Assembly (NCBI GenBank): GCA_031213475.1
Contig: JARUPZ010000012.1
Coordinates: 10,436,727 to 10,500,726, forward strand
DNA: 64,000 nt
Source: Nereocystis luetkeana
Lineage: Eukaryota; Sar; Phaeophyceae; Laminariales; Laminariaceae
Direction: 5' to 3'
Part shown: positions 13,001-28,000 of the stretch, in pieces
Position numbering within the stretch: the first letter of the stretch is position 1
Layout of the letters: each line of letters opens with the position of its first letter
The notes under the pieces: model-generated
The model's input: the letters and a program-made list of their open reading frames with translations, nothing else
Told to the model about the DNA's origin: nothing
Database searches by the model: none
Made by a program: the position numbers and the translations under genes

Positions 13001-16000
13001 CAGCTATCCGCGCCACCACTGTGTACCCTATCAACATCAATCGGTCTTACTGTACACGAATCACATCGATCTAGTGTATTTATAGTATCCAGGGCTAAAA
13101 ATAGCCGTCGTTGGTGGCCGCATCGACTACATTTTCCCCGCTTTTAGGTCCGCGAGTGGATCCTGGATGCGGCCATTTGCAGCGCGAGCGTGGACGGCGG
13201 CCCGGCCGGGGGCGAGGCTCTCCTCTTGGGCCTGGAAAGCGGGTTGGTCCTCCAGGTTTTCGTGGACAACGCTTTCCCCGTCGAGCTGGTCAAAGCTTCC
13301 GCGCCGGTCGTGTGCTGCACCTCGTCGCTGCACCGAAAAAAGGTGGAACATGGGCGGGAGTAAGTTGATGTGACAAGCCTGTAGTTGGTGGAGGAATGCT
13401 GAGATCGAGGTTTAGGAGGTTGTGGAAAAATTGAGTGCACGCATAGAGCAAAGGGCCAACATTCAATCAATATACACTTCAGGCTCATGGAATCAAACAA
13501 ACAGCCACGCGATTCGCTGGGGGCGAGAGGAGGGGGAGGGGAGGGTATTCGTGCCCTGCGTGGCCTTAGGCTTGTGACTATGGAACGTCGCATCCCTGCA
13601 GTGCCGGGACGGGGGCACGTCGAGTTTTCGCCGACTAGGCAGACATTGCTTGCACCAAGCGCGAAGCGCGGTGAGGTCTTCGGCGAGTCGCATTAAGGAT
13701 CAAATTCATCCCACTAAGAACCGCCTGTGGGCCGGACTTTCTTGCATATATATGGACGACAGCGTCGAATGGATTGTTTTTTTTCTGACGTGGCCACTTC
13801 GGTATTTGTTAGACATACATAGAGTAGGTGACATCGGTATGCAAATTCTTTTAATTTATTGGCCAGCCCCTTCGCGTAGATAACAACAACACGGCTCGCT
13901 TCAGTCTTGCTGGGAGGGATCAGAAGGGAGCTGTCAGCTGAGGCACAAACAAACAGCGCAGAGCTTTCGGCGGTTACGACGATACCACTTCTAGGTTTCC
14001 CCTCCTCAACAATGGGCAGCATAATCTTCAAGCGTAGTCGATCACCGACAAGCATTTGTATTTCGTAGAACGAACAATATTACGACGACCAGAGGGGAAC
14101 CTTGCTTTGCATGTCTTCCCTCGGGCACAGTTTGGCGGTGCATTCCACGGGTGGGGTAAATTCCTCAACAAAAAGTGCGGCGCACCTCTGTCCTGCTCTG
14201 CATGACTTGGGTGCAGGCCGACGGCGCACCTCCATAAATCCTAACCGCGTAGTTTGGAGGTCTCCGATGGCATCGCTTCGTTTCCGTCCCGGCAGCGGAC
14301 AGGCAGGAAGCTGTGTATATCTTGCCGTTGGCTGTCGTTGTTAACGCGTTATACCTTTGAGCTTCTAATGCCTGCGAAAGGATACTCAGATACCAACTGC
14401 CTGCAAAGGGATAGGCATTTGCTCAACCCAGGGTAAGCCTGGTGCACATATTCCTGTGTACGGCTGTCGTGTGCTTGCTTGTTGGGGGGGATACCGTAGA
14501 ATGTTCCCATTATTGGGGGGACCGCAGGAGGCCATGTTTTAGCTTTGAACGCCACACGCGCAAGCATTTCCCCGGGTTAGCCTCACCACATCATCCTATG
14601 TCCGGCTGTTGCGCGCTTGCTTGCTGGGGTAAGTAAATGCGACATTCCTTTTTTGCCAGTGACAGCGCGTCCTTTTATGGTGTATTTATCATTTGTCACC
14701 ATCACTTTTCATTCCCCAGCTTTGTGGACATGCCGTGGTTAGTCACAGGTGTCTTCCCTTCTCCCCTCCGGTACAGTAATGCCTTCATTTTTGTCGCGAA
14801 GAGGGTTCATCCAGCATCTCCGCGGCTCATCGATTTGCATCGAGTTTTTTTGTAACTCGCGCTCTCCCGCGTTCCGTGTGTAGGTGGCAGTGGTGGACTC
14901 CAAGAGCAGGGTGGCTGTGTACGATGTCCTGTCGAAGGAGGTTGTGTTTCAAGAATCGGGAGCCTCCAGGTATGATGTTTGATGTTGGCGTTATTATGGC
15001 ACATTTGTGTAAGAACAAAACCACCCTTCGTTTGATTGTTTGTTTTCTTGTTTGTTAAGAATCTTCAGTGACCTCAATTTATCATTACGTTTTAAAAAAG
15101 CAAAACCAAATCGTATCACGATTCTTCGTGACAAACATCACAACACGACTCGGGAGAATATCATCTTTTTTTGTGACGACTCCGTGCCATTTTCCCCCCT
15201 TTTTTTCGGAATGACCCTTAATCCTTTTTCACCAGTGCACAATGTCCCCACACTTGAATTCCAAACATGTCGCCGCGGGAACGTGGGTGAAATCCTGACC
15301 GGGGTATAACTTTTCTCAAGCACAGCACTTCGAGGGTACAGTATTTGGCACCTGGTGTACGAGGTGGGAAAAACAAGTCTGCTGTTGAGTATTCCACAAC
15401 AGCGCGACAGTTTTCACGTGGTTGTAGTACGTATGGTTCCCTTTGCGCTCGGAAAATGCATGATACGTCCATGTCAAGATTTGGCGTTCATCGATGTGTC
15501 TTTCGACGGCGGTGAGGCAGAACGAGCGCTTGTTCCATGTGCTGCAACGTGCGCAGGCGTACCGAAACAAGACCTGCACCCTAGCGTAGAGGGGTCGAGA
15601 TGCGATTCATATTCGCACCTTTTTCTCTATGTATATATTGGAACCATAGGCGCATCGACCACATGTTCCCTGCGGAGTGCGACTGGCTGCCATCATACTG
15701 GCAAACGCTTGCGCTGGAACATTGCTGCCGGACCACTTCGAATTAGTGTTGAAAGCCTGTAGCAAGAATAGTAAAACGCTACACTAAAAAAAAAACGCCG
15801 CATGTTCATATCTTACGGGATCAAACCAAACCCGTGTGCTACGTACGTGCAAACCCAGCACGCACACGAAACTCGTGGCCGTCGGGTGCCTTTCACAAAA
15901 ACCCCTCCGCCGCACCAACTCCTTTCGTATGCTTGCTCCGGATCGCGTGTTTTACAACCATGCGCGGCGCACGGACCCGACCTTTCCGTCAGTGTGGCGT

Positions 16001-19000
16001 TCAACTCGTCTTTGGAGGATATGCTCTGCTACTCGGGTAACGGCAAGCTTTACGTCCGTACCGGCTCTTTTCCGGTGCAGGAACAGGTAAGAACGAGCTT
16101 CCACCCCGCCTCTGCCAGCCGACATCCCCCCGCGGGAGTCCGTTAGAGGTGTGTTTTTTTTGCTGTTTTCGCGGGCGGACGTACGCTTTGTGGCCGTTTC
16201 GTCCTTGTTGCCCTTGTAGCCCTTCGTAGCGGCTCGGCGGCACCCAGCGCGCGCCAGTGGCTTTAATCTTGTCGATGCCGGACTCGGCAGCAAGGCAACT
16301 GCCCCTTTCGAATGCCGGGCTACATAGCGACTCGCGAGAGGCACGCTACTATCACGGGGGACCATACTGAATAGGACCTACGGCACACACAAAAGCCCAT
16401 ATATTTCGCTATTTTTAAAAACAATATTTGGTTCTATTTACTATTACGGGGGGCCATAGTTAACAGGACCAAATATTGTTAGTAAAAATGGTTAAACATA
16501 TAGGTTTTTATGTATACCATAGGTCCTGTTAACTATGGTCCCCCGTAATACGGTCCCCCGGAATAAGCATAGAGCTCTACGGCAGTGTTAATGTTCATTA
16601 ACCCTTTTAGAACTGTACCCACGTTTTTAGGGACAAACTAACTACTTGGATGTAACGTCGGATTAATTTATGTGAGCCGTTTTTTTTTCCGGGGATGGGA
16701 CCCTTATCCTCCCCTCGAAGGGGTGTAATCGCGCATATTTTTTGCTGTTTGTGGCTGTTCGTTGTTGTTTTGTGGCGATGGAAGCGCACCTTGGCACTGT
16801 TCTGCTTGAAGTCGCGCGACCCTTCCCACTAAGGAAAAACACAAAGGTGACCACTTTATCCCGCTCGGCATTGCAAGAAAGGGTGAACAAGGTCGTCGTG
16901 CGGTAGGTTAGGTTCCGCAGGTTCCGCATACGCTGTAGCTTCCGCAGGTTCCGTAAATTCGATAGGTTTCTTAGGTTCCGTAGTTTCCGCAAGCTCCGTA
17001 GGTTCCATGGGCTCCGTAGGTTCCGGATATTATGTAGGTTCCGTGGATTACGCATGTTACGTAGGTTTCGTAGGTTCCGCAGGCTCCGTAGGTTCCGTAG
17101 GTTCCGTCGCATCATAATCCTGTGGCGGCCTGTTTTGGGCTCTTGACCGGCGCAATCGTTAAATCTGACAGTTCGTCAATGGAGAGGTCGCCAGCTATCG
17201 GGGATCACGGGTGACCAGCCTGAAAGGGGTGACGCTGTCGACCGTGGACGTGTCTTTGACGAAGGCGGTGTACCAGCATGTCGAGGCTAAGGACTTTGAG
17301 CAGGCCCACGCCGTCGCTTGCTTGGGGGTGACTCAGGTGAAGTACAAGGGGACTGTTAGGTTCGGTTCTCGATAAGCGTTTCACATCTCGGAGAGACATT
17401 TGATTCCCAGGTCAATATCTAGATCCTTCAAGGCAGATTTATTCCCGGTTTTGTATGACCTGCTTCATGCTGCCGGGTGGGAGTCGAAAAGTCCGTACAA
17501 TCTTTTGGCGCATGCTTCCTGGGTTGGATCTGTACTATGCAGATCCTCCGCAACCTCTCACAACGGCAGTTGAGGAACTAGCTTATATATCTGTAGACAG
17601 ATAGATAGATCATGATCTGTCCGACGTGGGTAAGGTTTGTCTTGCCCTTATCTGCCGTGTAGTCTTGCATGCACATAATTAAGTTTGGAGAACCACACAC
17701 CAAGAAGAATCAACACTGGCGTCAAGGTTGTGCGCTCATTCTCTTGGCCTTCTCTGACGCGCAGTCGTGCACACGAACACACAAACGATGAGTTTGAAAG
17801 AAAAACACAACCAGTTAATCAACACTGGCGTAAAATTTGCGTGTAATATGAAACGTTCAATAAACAGGCCACCCTCCTGAAATCGGCGGCCGGAGCGCTG
17901 CACCCGGGTAGAAAAAACGGGTTGATGCGAAGAACGCCTACTAGACAGTGCGTTCTGCTGGCCTAAGCATTCTTCACCTTTTCCTTGACTCCGGTCCAAC
18001 AAACGTCCACGTATTGCCGGCGTGGTTGCCTTCTATGACCTCGCTCTCAAACCTGGCGAAAGAGTGAGTGCTCGTTTCCCAAATGGGTGCCGACTTCGCG
18101 GCGGAGAAAAAGAAATTCACCCATAAACCCGCCACGGAATATCAGTTGTCTCTCCTCTCCCTGGCTTGTACGGAGGGGCGACTGATTGCAAGGTGCCCAC
18201 CGCTTATTCCGCCCGCTAAACTATTGTAGTAACGCTACTGTAATGCGAATTGACACTTGAGAATACGCGACAAATAAATGCCATTTTTTTTGTGGTGCTG
18301 TAAACGGCAGTGCAACCGTCGTTGTTGTTCTCACATTAACCCATCTCCAAACCCATCGCCAAAAGTCCAGCCTGTGATCACAGCAGAAGGACCCCGAAGC
18401 ACTCCGCAGCGGAAGAACACCTGAAGAAACCGAAACCAAAACAATACCAGGCATAAAGCAGCAGCGCACGTCATATTTCAATTCATGCACGTCGTCACTC
18501 ACCTACCTACTGCTGTCTACTCCCCGTGCTTGAAAAACCCTTGTCGCGAACAAAATGTCACATTCTATATTTTTATGCATATTTCGATAAATTTATAAAG
18601 CGGGACTGGCGCATCCTGGGCACGTCCGCGGTCCAAGCGATGGAGTTCGACGTGAGCAGGAAGGCGTTCACTCGTCTGAGGGACCTGCGCTTCGTCGACC
18701 TTCTGGCCGAGATAGAGATGAGGAAGCTGCACGAGGCTGCCGTGTCTAAGAACAATCCGGAAGAGAGGTGCGTGCGCGGGGGACGACGACATTCATATCG
18801 GTCAGTCCATTCAAGCTCGAAACATATAGTACAGCAGTAGATACGTAGTAGTACGAGGGACCGTAGTAATCAGGACCCATCATATACATAAACCCTATAT
18901 AGTAAAGTATTTTCACCAAGCGTATTAGGTCCTGATTTATATGTTCCCCCGTAAGAGTTGCTTCCTCTCGTGAAATTGGTCCCCATTCTCCACAGCATGG

Positions 19001-21990
19001 GCCAGCCGACAAGAAAATCCCAATATGAGCAAGTCTTGGAACCTTGCTGTGGCGTGACACCTTCCTTAAATAAATCTTGAGCATAGGCCATTACACAGGC
19101 ACAGGGGGTCATTTAGCTCGCCCTCTGAGCAAGATTTCTCAACCTAACTTTCTTACGCGTCGCCCCCCAAAAGTGAGCTATTCACAAACCACTCTGGGCG
19201 GAAATATGAGGACCAATTTGTCTTCACATTCATATATAAACGATCCTTATATTTCCGTTCATAGTGGTAGGTTTTTTCTTATCCGTGGGCCTGCACTGTA
19301 GTGTAGCTCTGTAATGACACTCTGGACCGGAATATAGTACGCGTTTGAACTCTTATCTTAACATTAAACGTTGCTACATTATCGGCCAGAGTGGTAGTCG
19401 GTAAACCCCGTTTGGCTGACGCACTGTCTCTTCTGCCTCCTCTACCAGCGTTTTTTTCTCACAGCTGCATTGCATCTATTACTAGAGGGTTACCAGGTAG
19501 AGGGTTACCAGGTACACCTGGCAGTTGCTCTGTGGAGTTGTCGTTCTCGTGTGCTTCAGTTGTCCGCAGCGTGGCGCATGGGAGCAGTACGGTATTACTG
19601 GTACGGATATTGCCTGTGTTTGCCCTTGATGTTCCGTGCTTACGCTCGTCGTGTCGGGCGAACATGCGTGTCGTTGCGTGCTGGGTGTTGGAGGTTTAGG
19701 CCGGGGAACCAGGGCATCTGTGCTTCCGTATGATGTTAACTCATTCGTATGTAAGTGCCGGCGGCTTGTTTGAATTCGATCGTGCGAAATCAGACGTCGT
19801 GGTAAAGGCGCCGCTGGGCTACTGCGAGGAGCCCGCCGCTTCTTCGGGCTTGCCCCATCCATTCAGCTGTTTGTGATGCAGAACCTCTTAAAACACTGGC
19901 CTGCGTGTGCTACGCACGTCTACCCCAGAATGTTGCACCAACGGCGTCAATGTTGCACCGATTTCAATGTTGCACCGACGACGTCACTGTTAAAATCAAC
20001 TTCAAGTGTTGCACGAACGCCACTACTGCTGCCACGCCAACATTACTGCTGCATGAGCGTCACAGTTTGCACCAACATTACCGCTGCACCAACGTCACTG
20101 CTGTTGCACGAAAAATAGACGCGTGCTACGGTAGCCGTATATAGCACTTGTTTTTTTCCGGGAAATTTCCTTGGGCTCTTCACTTGACGAGCTCTATACT
20201 ATAACGGGGGACCATAGTAAATAGGACCAAATATTGTTAGTAATAAATAGGGAAATATGTAGGATTTTGTGTGCACCGTAGGTCCTATTTACTATGGTCC
20301 CCCGTACTATTACTGAGTCATTCCTAAGTCATTACTAAGTTATTGCTAAGTCAATACCAGGTACTAAGTTATTACCATTAATAGGTCATTGGTAAGTCCC
20401 CCAAAAATTGATTTTGAGAAAAACTATTGATAAAAGTTTACCCCGATGAACTATCCCGAAGCCTATAGTCTACACAGGTATATCACCAACATAATAGTAA
20501 AAACACTATTATTAATAGTACCGTTGGTATTCCAACGATATCGGGTAAAGGAGCCTATTTATGGTCAGCCAGGAATATTTGAGCCAAAAATAGGTACAGC
20601 ACCCATATGTCTTAGCACGCCTCATTTCACCGTTGCACCAACGTTTACCGTTGCACGAACGTTAACGATGCGCAGGATGAAGATAGAGGCGGACGCGTCT
20701 GCCGATCTACTGGCGCACCAGGGTGACTACCAAGGAGCAGCCAAGGTCAGTCAGTGCTCGATGCTCATTAGTCCTTCCCAATCCACCAACACATACAAAA
20801 TTACATCTCTGATAGATCATCAATTCCCACAGTTGATGATCCAGACCTTTCCAAGGCAGACAAATCTATTTCCGAACCTGTATGACCTGGCTCGTGTTGC
20901 TGGGTAGGATCCTTTCAACCGCATGATCTAGGGCATGTTTCCTGGGTTGGATCTGCGCTACAGTGTATGTACAGATCGTGCTCAACCTCTCACAACGGCA
21001 GGTGAGGAGCTGCTAGATGATCTATCTGTAGATGATCTAGATCATGATCTGTCCGGGGTGTGAAAATCTTCACGAACCTCTCTGCATGTGGGTTTCGTTA
21101 ACTTGTTAAAAGAAGGGGTGCAGTATGCCCTGCTGAGACTGCTCAGTCAGAGGAGCCTCGCACGATAACTCTCTCCAAAGCAACGAACCAACGAAAGGGT
21201 ATTTTACGACAAAAAAAAAAAACATCTGATGGACAGTGTTACCCCTGAAGAAAAGGGAAAATCTGGCGGCGAGTTTTCACAAAAAACAAACACGGGTATG
21301 AATATATATATACAATATATATATATACATGCCTGGTATGTATCTATATATGACGCGAAGCCGGATATAGTCAGCAGGACAACACACATATATATATATA
21401 TATAATATATATATTATATGCGGGGACGTTGGACGTTGGACTATAAAAAAGGGTGAATTATTTCAGCGCAGATTCGTTTTGAAGACGAGTTGCACGCATC
21501 GGAATATGTATATTCATGGTTGGATTCGGCGAAAGAATCGGACACGAGCACACGATTCTGGAGGGGGGGGAGGAGGGAGGAGAGGAAGGCGTACTCATCA
21601 CAGGTGGCGGGGACCCCCCCCTGGCACAGTGTGGGCGTAAGGGCACCCCCCCCCGTGGAGACATGTAACGGTGTAGCAAACCCCGTAAGGTGTCCACAGC
21701 CTCCCGGTTTGGTACGCGTAATGGTGTGCTAATGGTGTGTTCAATGTCTCCACGAGGATTGTTCTCCCAACCGCGTTGTGCACGCGGAGGGGGGGGGTCC
21801 CCGCCACCTGTGATGTCATGCATGGTCGTAGTCGTATGACCATAGACCCTCGCATCTCTACAATGCGGAGACGGTGCACGTTGTGCTTTCCGCGCGCCAG
21901 GCAAACACTGCTTGCACCAAACGCAAAGCGCGGTGGCAATAAGTGGCACAGCCGCACAACACTGAATCATTTTTGGAGCGTTTGTGTTTT

Positions 21991-22033
<43 letters not shown>

Positions 22034-25000
22034 ACCGACACGTTTTCGCGGGGGTCTATGCCTTTTCGGTTTTGCCTAGTCGGTCACAGAAAACAATATA
22101 TGCGTATGTGCCCCCCTTGGGTGCTGTTGGATCCCATCGTCTATTAGCCCATGTGAGTCCCTTGACAACAACCAAAACAACGACAACGACAATGACCAGC
22201 GTGAGCGCCCAGAAGTATGGATAGTATCCTGCTGCCGCCCGTGCCGTACGACTCCTTGCATCAACCATTGTCACTAGGGTACGACTCCTTGCATTATCCA
22301 TGTCATCCCACAATTACTCAGTGGCCATCGCTGCAATCATACGTGGTCACTTTCTATCGCCAATTTAGGGCGTGTCGACGTGGATCGGTATCGAGGAATT
22401 TAGCATATTGTAATAAGCCGCGCAGACCACGGGAAGTCAGCTCACGGAAGGTTTTTCAGACGCTCACCTGTTATTCTGTGTCGTGTCGTGTTGTGTTACG
22501 TGTATGCTATGTTGTGATACGTTGCGTTATGCTATGTTATGTTATTTCTCTTGCCATCCGACAATGTGCAGCATGATCTTCAATATGGATCACTCATAAC
22601 TTTCCCGAAAGAAGAAAACCTCGGAAACAAAATATTGTGTTATGCTTAGTTGTGTTGTGATATGTTGTTTTATGTTATGTTATGTAAATATGTTGTGTTA
22701 TGTTCTCTTATGGTACGTAATGTAATGTTATCTTATGTGACGTGGTATTATGTTATATTATCTGAGATTTTGGTGGAACATTAGGGGCTCATTTTGTTGC
22801 TGTTCGTTATGATTTCGCTCGCCTGTTGGTATGCTGTGTGAGGTTTTGGCGAGCCTTCAGTCTTATTTTGGTGTCCGCTTGTTTGTATGCTCGCTGTGGT
22901 TACGTTTTACGAGTTCGTGGGATAAACATGCAGTCTCATTTTATGGATCATTGTTTTTTAAATTTATAAATCGATCCGCGGCGACAGACTTGGGCTCGGA
23001 ACGGCATGGCAGACAAGGCCATCAGCATGTTCGTCGATCTCAGGCGGTGGGAGGAAGCCAAGGTTTTTGCGGTCTCGTCGGGTGGATCTGTGGATGCTAA
23101 GGAGCTGACCCGCCGGCAGGCCGAGTGGGCAGAGGAGGCAAGAGAAACCGTTACACGGCCATGAGAAAATTACCCTCCATCCGGACATATACGGACATAT
23201 AAGGGCCGTTGGTGTATGAATAGGCATACCGTACCGGTCTTTGAATTTTATGGACAGAGCGGTGGGAGCAATGTCTATGCCGAAAGGGCCCTTGTGTTTG
23301 CGGATAGGGGGGTGAGTTGACGACAAAACCATTAAGTAATATCGCCCGACGGTGCCAGTCAAAGCATGATAGTTCCAATTGTTTGGCAGAAATGTTTTGT
23401 TTCAATAAAATTTACCCGATCGATCAGTTCAGTTGCTCTTCACTCTAAACAAAACAGGAATTTGAGGGGTTGGAAGTAGCACTGGTGTCTCAGCCGCAGC
23501 ACCTATCCAGAACGCTTGGCGAGACAACCAGGCTCGGGCGACATGAAGTGTCTTGAGCGCTGCGCGCTAGCTGTGATGCAGTTTCCACCCTCCATCCCAC
23601 AACAACCCTAGCTTACAGCAGCAATCCAGCATTACTGCCCTCAAATGACCCGCCCCACATCCGACGCCGTCATCCATATGCGAGAAAGTCCGCTTCACAA
23701 GCGGCTCTTAGTAGGATGCAGCTCACCCTTCGTGCTATCAGCCCATGGACATTGATACACATAGCCTCGACACACGCATCAGTATTTCACGTGCGACTCG
23801 CCGAACACCTCACGGCGCTTCGCGCTTGGTGCAAGAAACGTCTACCTGGTTGGTGAAAACCCGACGCGCTCCGTCCCGGCATTGCAGGGATGCGAGGGGC
23901 TATGGTCATACGGCTGCGGTCATGCATGATATGATTACCCGCCCCCCTAGTCTCTGCCGGTGCTTCCCCCCAACTGCTCTCGCGGCACACCAATTACGTC
24001 GTTCGCGAATAATCAAGCCACAGCGGTTGAAAAAGTGTAATCAAGTCACAGCGGTTGAAAAAGTGCGTACAAGGCACATACGATGCATCCGACGCTGGGT
24101 GGCCGATTAGTATTCGCCATTGAGGCATGGTAACTGGTGCCACGGTAAGGAACATTCTTTGTGCTCTGAGAGGTTCCCTTGCCTTTACTGATAAGGCATG
24201 CCTTCTTGCGTAGTTCCGCAATGCCCTTGAGGAGCCCCGTGAGTCAGAAGTGTTTTGGTCAAAATTTGCTAATGGCAACCCCTGATTGCAATCCCAAATT
24301 GTAACCCCTATTTGCAACCCCCTGATTGCAACCTGAAAGTGCAACCCCTACCATAGCACGACTCATGGGTCAACGTTAACTCTGCTCCGAGTTCACCCCG
24401 CCCTCCCCCCGGCCGCTAACTGTTGCCGTTTCATAGGTCGGTGATTGGGCGGTGGCATCAGGTCTGTTCGTGCAGAGCGGAGAGCCCCTTCGGGCAGCTG
24501 AAATCACATGCAAGGGGAAAGGAGAAGGCTGGCAGGACGCCCTCGCGGAGATCGCCAGGTGACTTTTTTTTACACCCCTCACATCACATCGAGAAAAAAA
24601 GACAAAACGTTGGTTAAATCCGATACGTTCGGAAAATCCTACACAGCAGAATTTCTTAACCGGCAGGTTAGGATCCAAATTATCTACAGTAGATCGGATC
24701 CACACTAAACAGGCCCTGCACAACATCTCGCAACACGAAGTTCAGGTGTGATCTATCTCTCCGATGTGAGAACTTTTGGGGTTTTCGTCGGTAAAAAATC
24801 GTTGCCGACAGGTTTATATCAAACGTGGTTGTTGACTGATTCACTCACAGTTTTCACTCCATCCCTCGCACATAACCCTTAAAGATTCACGACTATCCAT
24901 GACCGGGGGTGATCTCTTTGACGTTCGTAACAAGGCACGTACACTTGGCAAATGCGGAACTGGAGCTGCCCGCCGGCTAGAGACAACTGCCCCAATATGT

Positions 25001-28000
25001 ACGAATCGTTTGGATACAATATTTATTTGCTAATGGTCATTTATTGTTACGGACAGAGCGGTAGAAGGTTCCAGAACTGCCTCCTACCTAAAAACAAATG
25101 CACCTGGACGATAGTCAACCCTAACAGTTCGATACCCGAACGCACTATAACTCTCGTGCCTAGGGTGTACAGTCGTTATGACGTTGGGCTCAGGGTGTAC
25201 CAGTACAGCCGTTACGTTGTTGTTGTGCTTAGGGTTACAGTCCTTACGTTGTGGTGCTTGTTATGGTGTACGGTCATTACGTTGAGGCGCATCCTTGCCG
25301 GTCGCTTGAGCACGTTTGGCCGCATAAACGCGCTAGCCACTTGAACACGTTCGCCACTTAAAACAAGGCTGTCGTTTAAACACATCTGCTACATAAATAC
25401 GCTTGCCACTTGAAGAACAACTTTGTCCTGTAAACCTATACCAGGTATGCTGCTTAAACACGTTCGCCACTTGAATACGTTTGCCACTTGAACACGCTTG
25501 CCACGTAAGCACGTTTGCCACTTGAAAACACGCTTACCGCTTAAACGCGTTTGCAGGTCGGTATCGAAAACGGAAACGGAAGTGTTGAGCCTCTGCGGGA
25601 AGGAGCTGTCGTTAGCGGGTTTCGACGACCTGGCGAGGGAGGCGTACTTCAAAATGGACGACTTCGCCAACGTGTTAGCGTTGTACGTAAAGAACCAGGT
25701 GCGTTTTGAAAGCGTATGCCTTACAGGTCGCCGGGAAACCCCCGCTTGCTCGATTGTTGGCGTGAAAACCTCCTTGTCGAGACGTTAAACAATGTAGGAA
25801 GTCATTAAGGGTACCAAAGCTACAGGTTGTGGACACCTTGTGGGGTTTGCTACCTTGTCCAACGTCCCCACAAGGATGTGTTTTGCTGCGCCCACATCGT
25901 GCGAGGGGGGGGGGTCCCGGTCACCTGTGCACAGCCGCATTGCTGTTCACCCCCTTTTAGGAAATCGCCGTACACCACTCTTCTTGCGAGCGGACGGACA
26001 CGGAGACATTATCCATACTCCAACACCATCCTACGACACTCTCACGTGCAAGCGGGGACGCTGCTGCTCTGACACAATCGTGAGCTTGGCTCTGAACCAC
26101 GTTCGCGAACAATAGTGTGTTTTCTACTTTCTTCCTGGCCCCTTATCTTTCATGAACAAAGCAGGCCGAATCAAAGCATAATAGTCGTCCCGTAGAAAAC
26201 CAACACTTTTTTCTCTTGGAACAGATACACTCGCACACACGGAAACATCGTCCGCGGCCGTCACAAAGGGGAGAGCTTGATGTGCGAGTCGTTCCAGTAC
26301 CGTGGCTGCCGCAAAGTAGAGAGCTTGAGAGCTGGATACATGTAGAGATATATGTTTCCTCATCACTATTACTTTCCAGCTTGTGGACAAGCCGTGGTCA
26401 CAGGTGTCGTCCCTTCTCTCTCCCCCCGGCACGTGCTATCGCGCATGGGGTTCAGCATTCTCGCTGCTCGCCGATTCTCATCCAATGTGATTGCTGCTAT
26501 CTCATGCTCTCGCGCTTTCCGCTCACCAAATATTATGCAAGAAAACAGTCGTACGAGTATGTGCACGCGGTGATTATTGAACCCACGCAATTAATTTCAG
26601 TAGGCTCGTGGACCACCTACCAAGCCACCGGCGAAGCCTGGGAATCTTCCCTATAGACCGGTATGTAGGGTATGGGTGGGCGGAAATAGCTTAACAATTA
26701 CTCACGTCAGCGGGAATTAATTAATTGACTTGCTTCTTAGGAGACGATATGACACAGCAAGAACCCTCTCTAACGCTGGCTCTGCGCGTCCCGCTCGTCC
26801 CTCTGGGCGTTTTGACGACCAATGCGACATTTTTATTTGCTTCCCTCCATGCGACGCCAGAAATGGTCGGAAGCCGTGAAGCTCTCAGAAGAGCACGAAG
26901 GGAGGTTCGACGACAGAGTGTTCTTACCCTACGCCCTGTGGCTGAGGGACAACGGGAGGTTTGACGAGGCCCTCGAGGCGTTCCGCAAGGCGGGTCGGCG
27001 AGACCTGAGCGGCACAATGACGGCGCAACTCATGTGAGCGACATCGACATCAATCATCCTCACCCATCATTGTCCGTTATTTTCTCCCTCCGATCCCGAC
27101 TACCCCCCTTTTCTCCAAAGCGAAAAACTCGCCAGTCCCACCGCTCTCATATCGTCTCCTGAAACAACAAAAGGGATTCATGCACACCAGCTCAAGGCAT
27201 TCATACATTAATTTCACCCACCCCTGCCCATAGTTTCTATTTACATACGACCACGGCTACGCAGAATTCGACGCGAGTCGACGAGGGAAAGAAACGGCCG
27301 AAGGCTTTTCTCGCGATAACAATGCCTGCCTGGGCAAGAACCGTAGTGGGGAGGAGGGAGAAGAGCCTGCTTGCTTTGTGACCCCGGATCTGAGTTACGT
27401 CTATTGAAAGAAAGGAGAGAGAGAATGACGGCGACGATAATAAATATGATGGAAATGAATAAATAAATAAATAAACAAATAACGCGAGTACAGCCCCTCG
27501 GACAAGGTTCCGAGCCGAGATTCTCCAAAACATGCCTAAAGGGGCGGCGCCCACGTCGAAAGAGGTGGCTCTGGGAATATCTTGACGAGATTTGTCCGTA
27601 GATGTATCGCTCGGCGTTAGAGCCTTCCCGATTGTCGAGAGAATTAGCGTCGAAATCCGTCCAATGGTGTGTGTTATATTATCACACAGTGTGATAGTGT
27701 TGCACGGTCGTCCTGTATGACGTGAGTGCACCCTCCCTCACGCTATACTATGTATTTAGTTTTTGTATGGTTTTGGTTTGGTTTGTCATCCAAACGCCGG
27801 ATGTTAAAAATACGCGGTATAAAGGTACATGCATGCTGTACACTCTGGATACCTGGCATGCAATACGAGGTGTCTGATGTTGATGGACAAGCCGGCCATG
27901 GCCAGACAGTGAACAAACAAATCGATCTTGTGTGTGGATGCTCGTTTTCTCCACGCCAAACCGCGGGAGTCCCGTGAAGTATTCATGGATTCATCGTACA

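Larger units (their letters stand above)
10531..13147 (+). other. Remainder of the longest IFT122 intron
   Basis: Apart from the annotated repeats, 12650-13147 and 11800-12290 show no exon-like or repeated sequence that I can identify. The whole intron (9967-13147) is 3.2 kb. Confidence 0.5.

Noticed and set aside
16663-17115. Minus-strand frame with RNLRNLR repeats, like a leucine-rich protein
   Set aside because: It is the 10-bp GTAGGTTCCG minisatellite read in one frame, inside an IFT122 intron.
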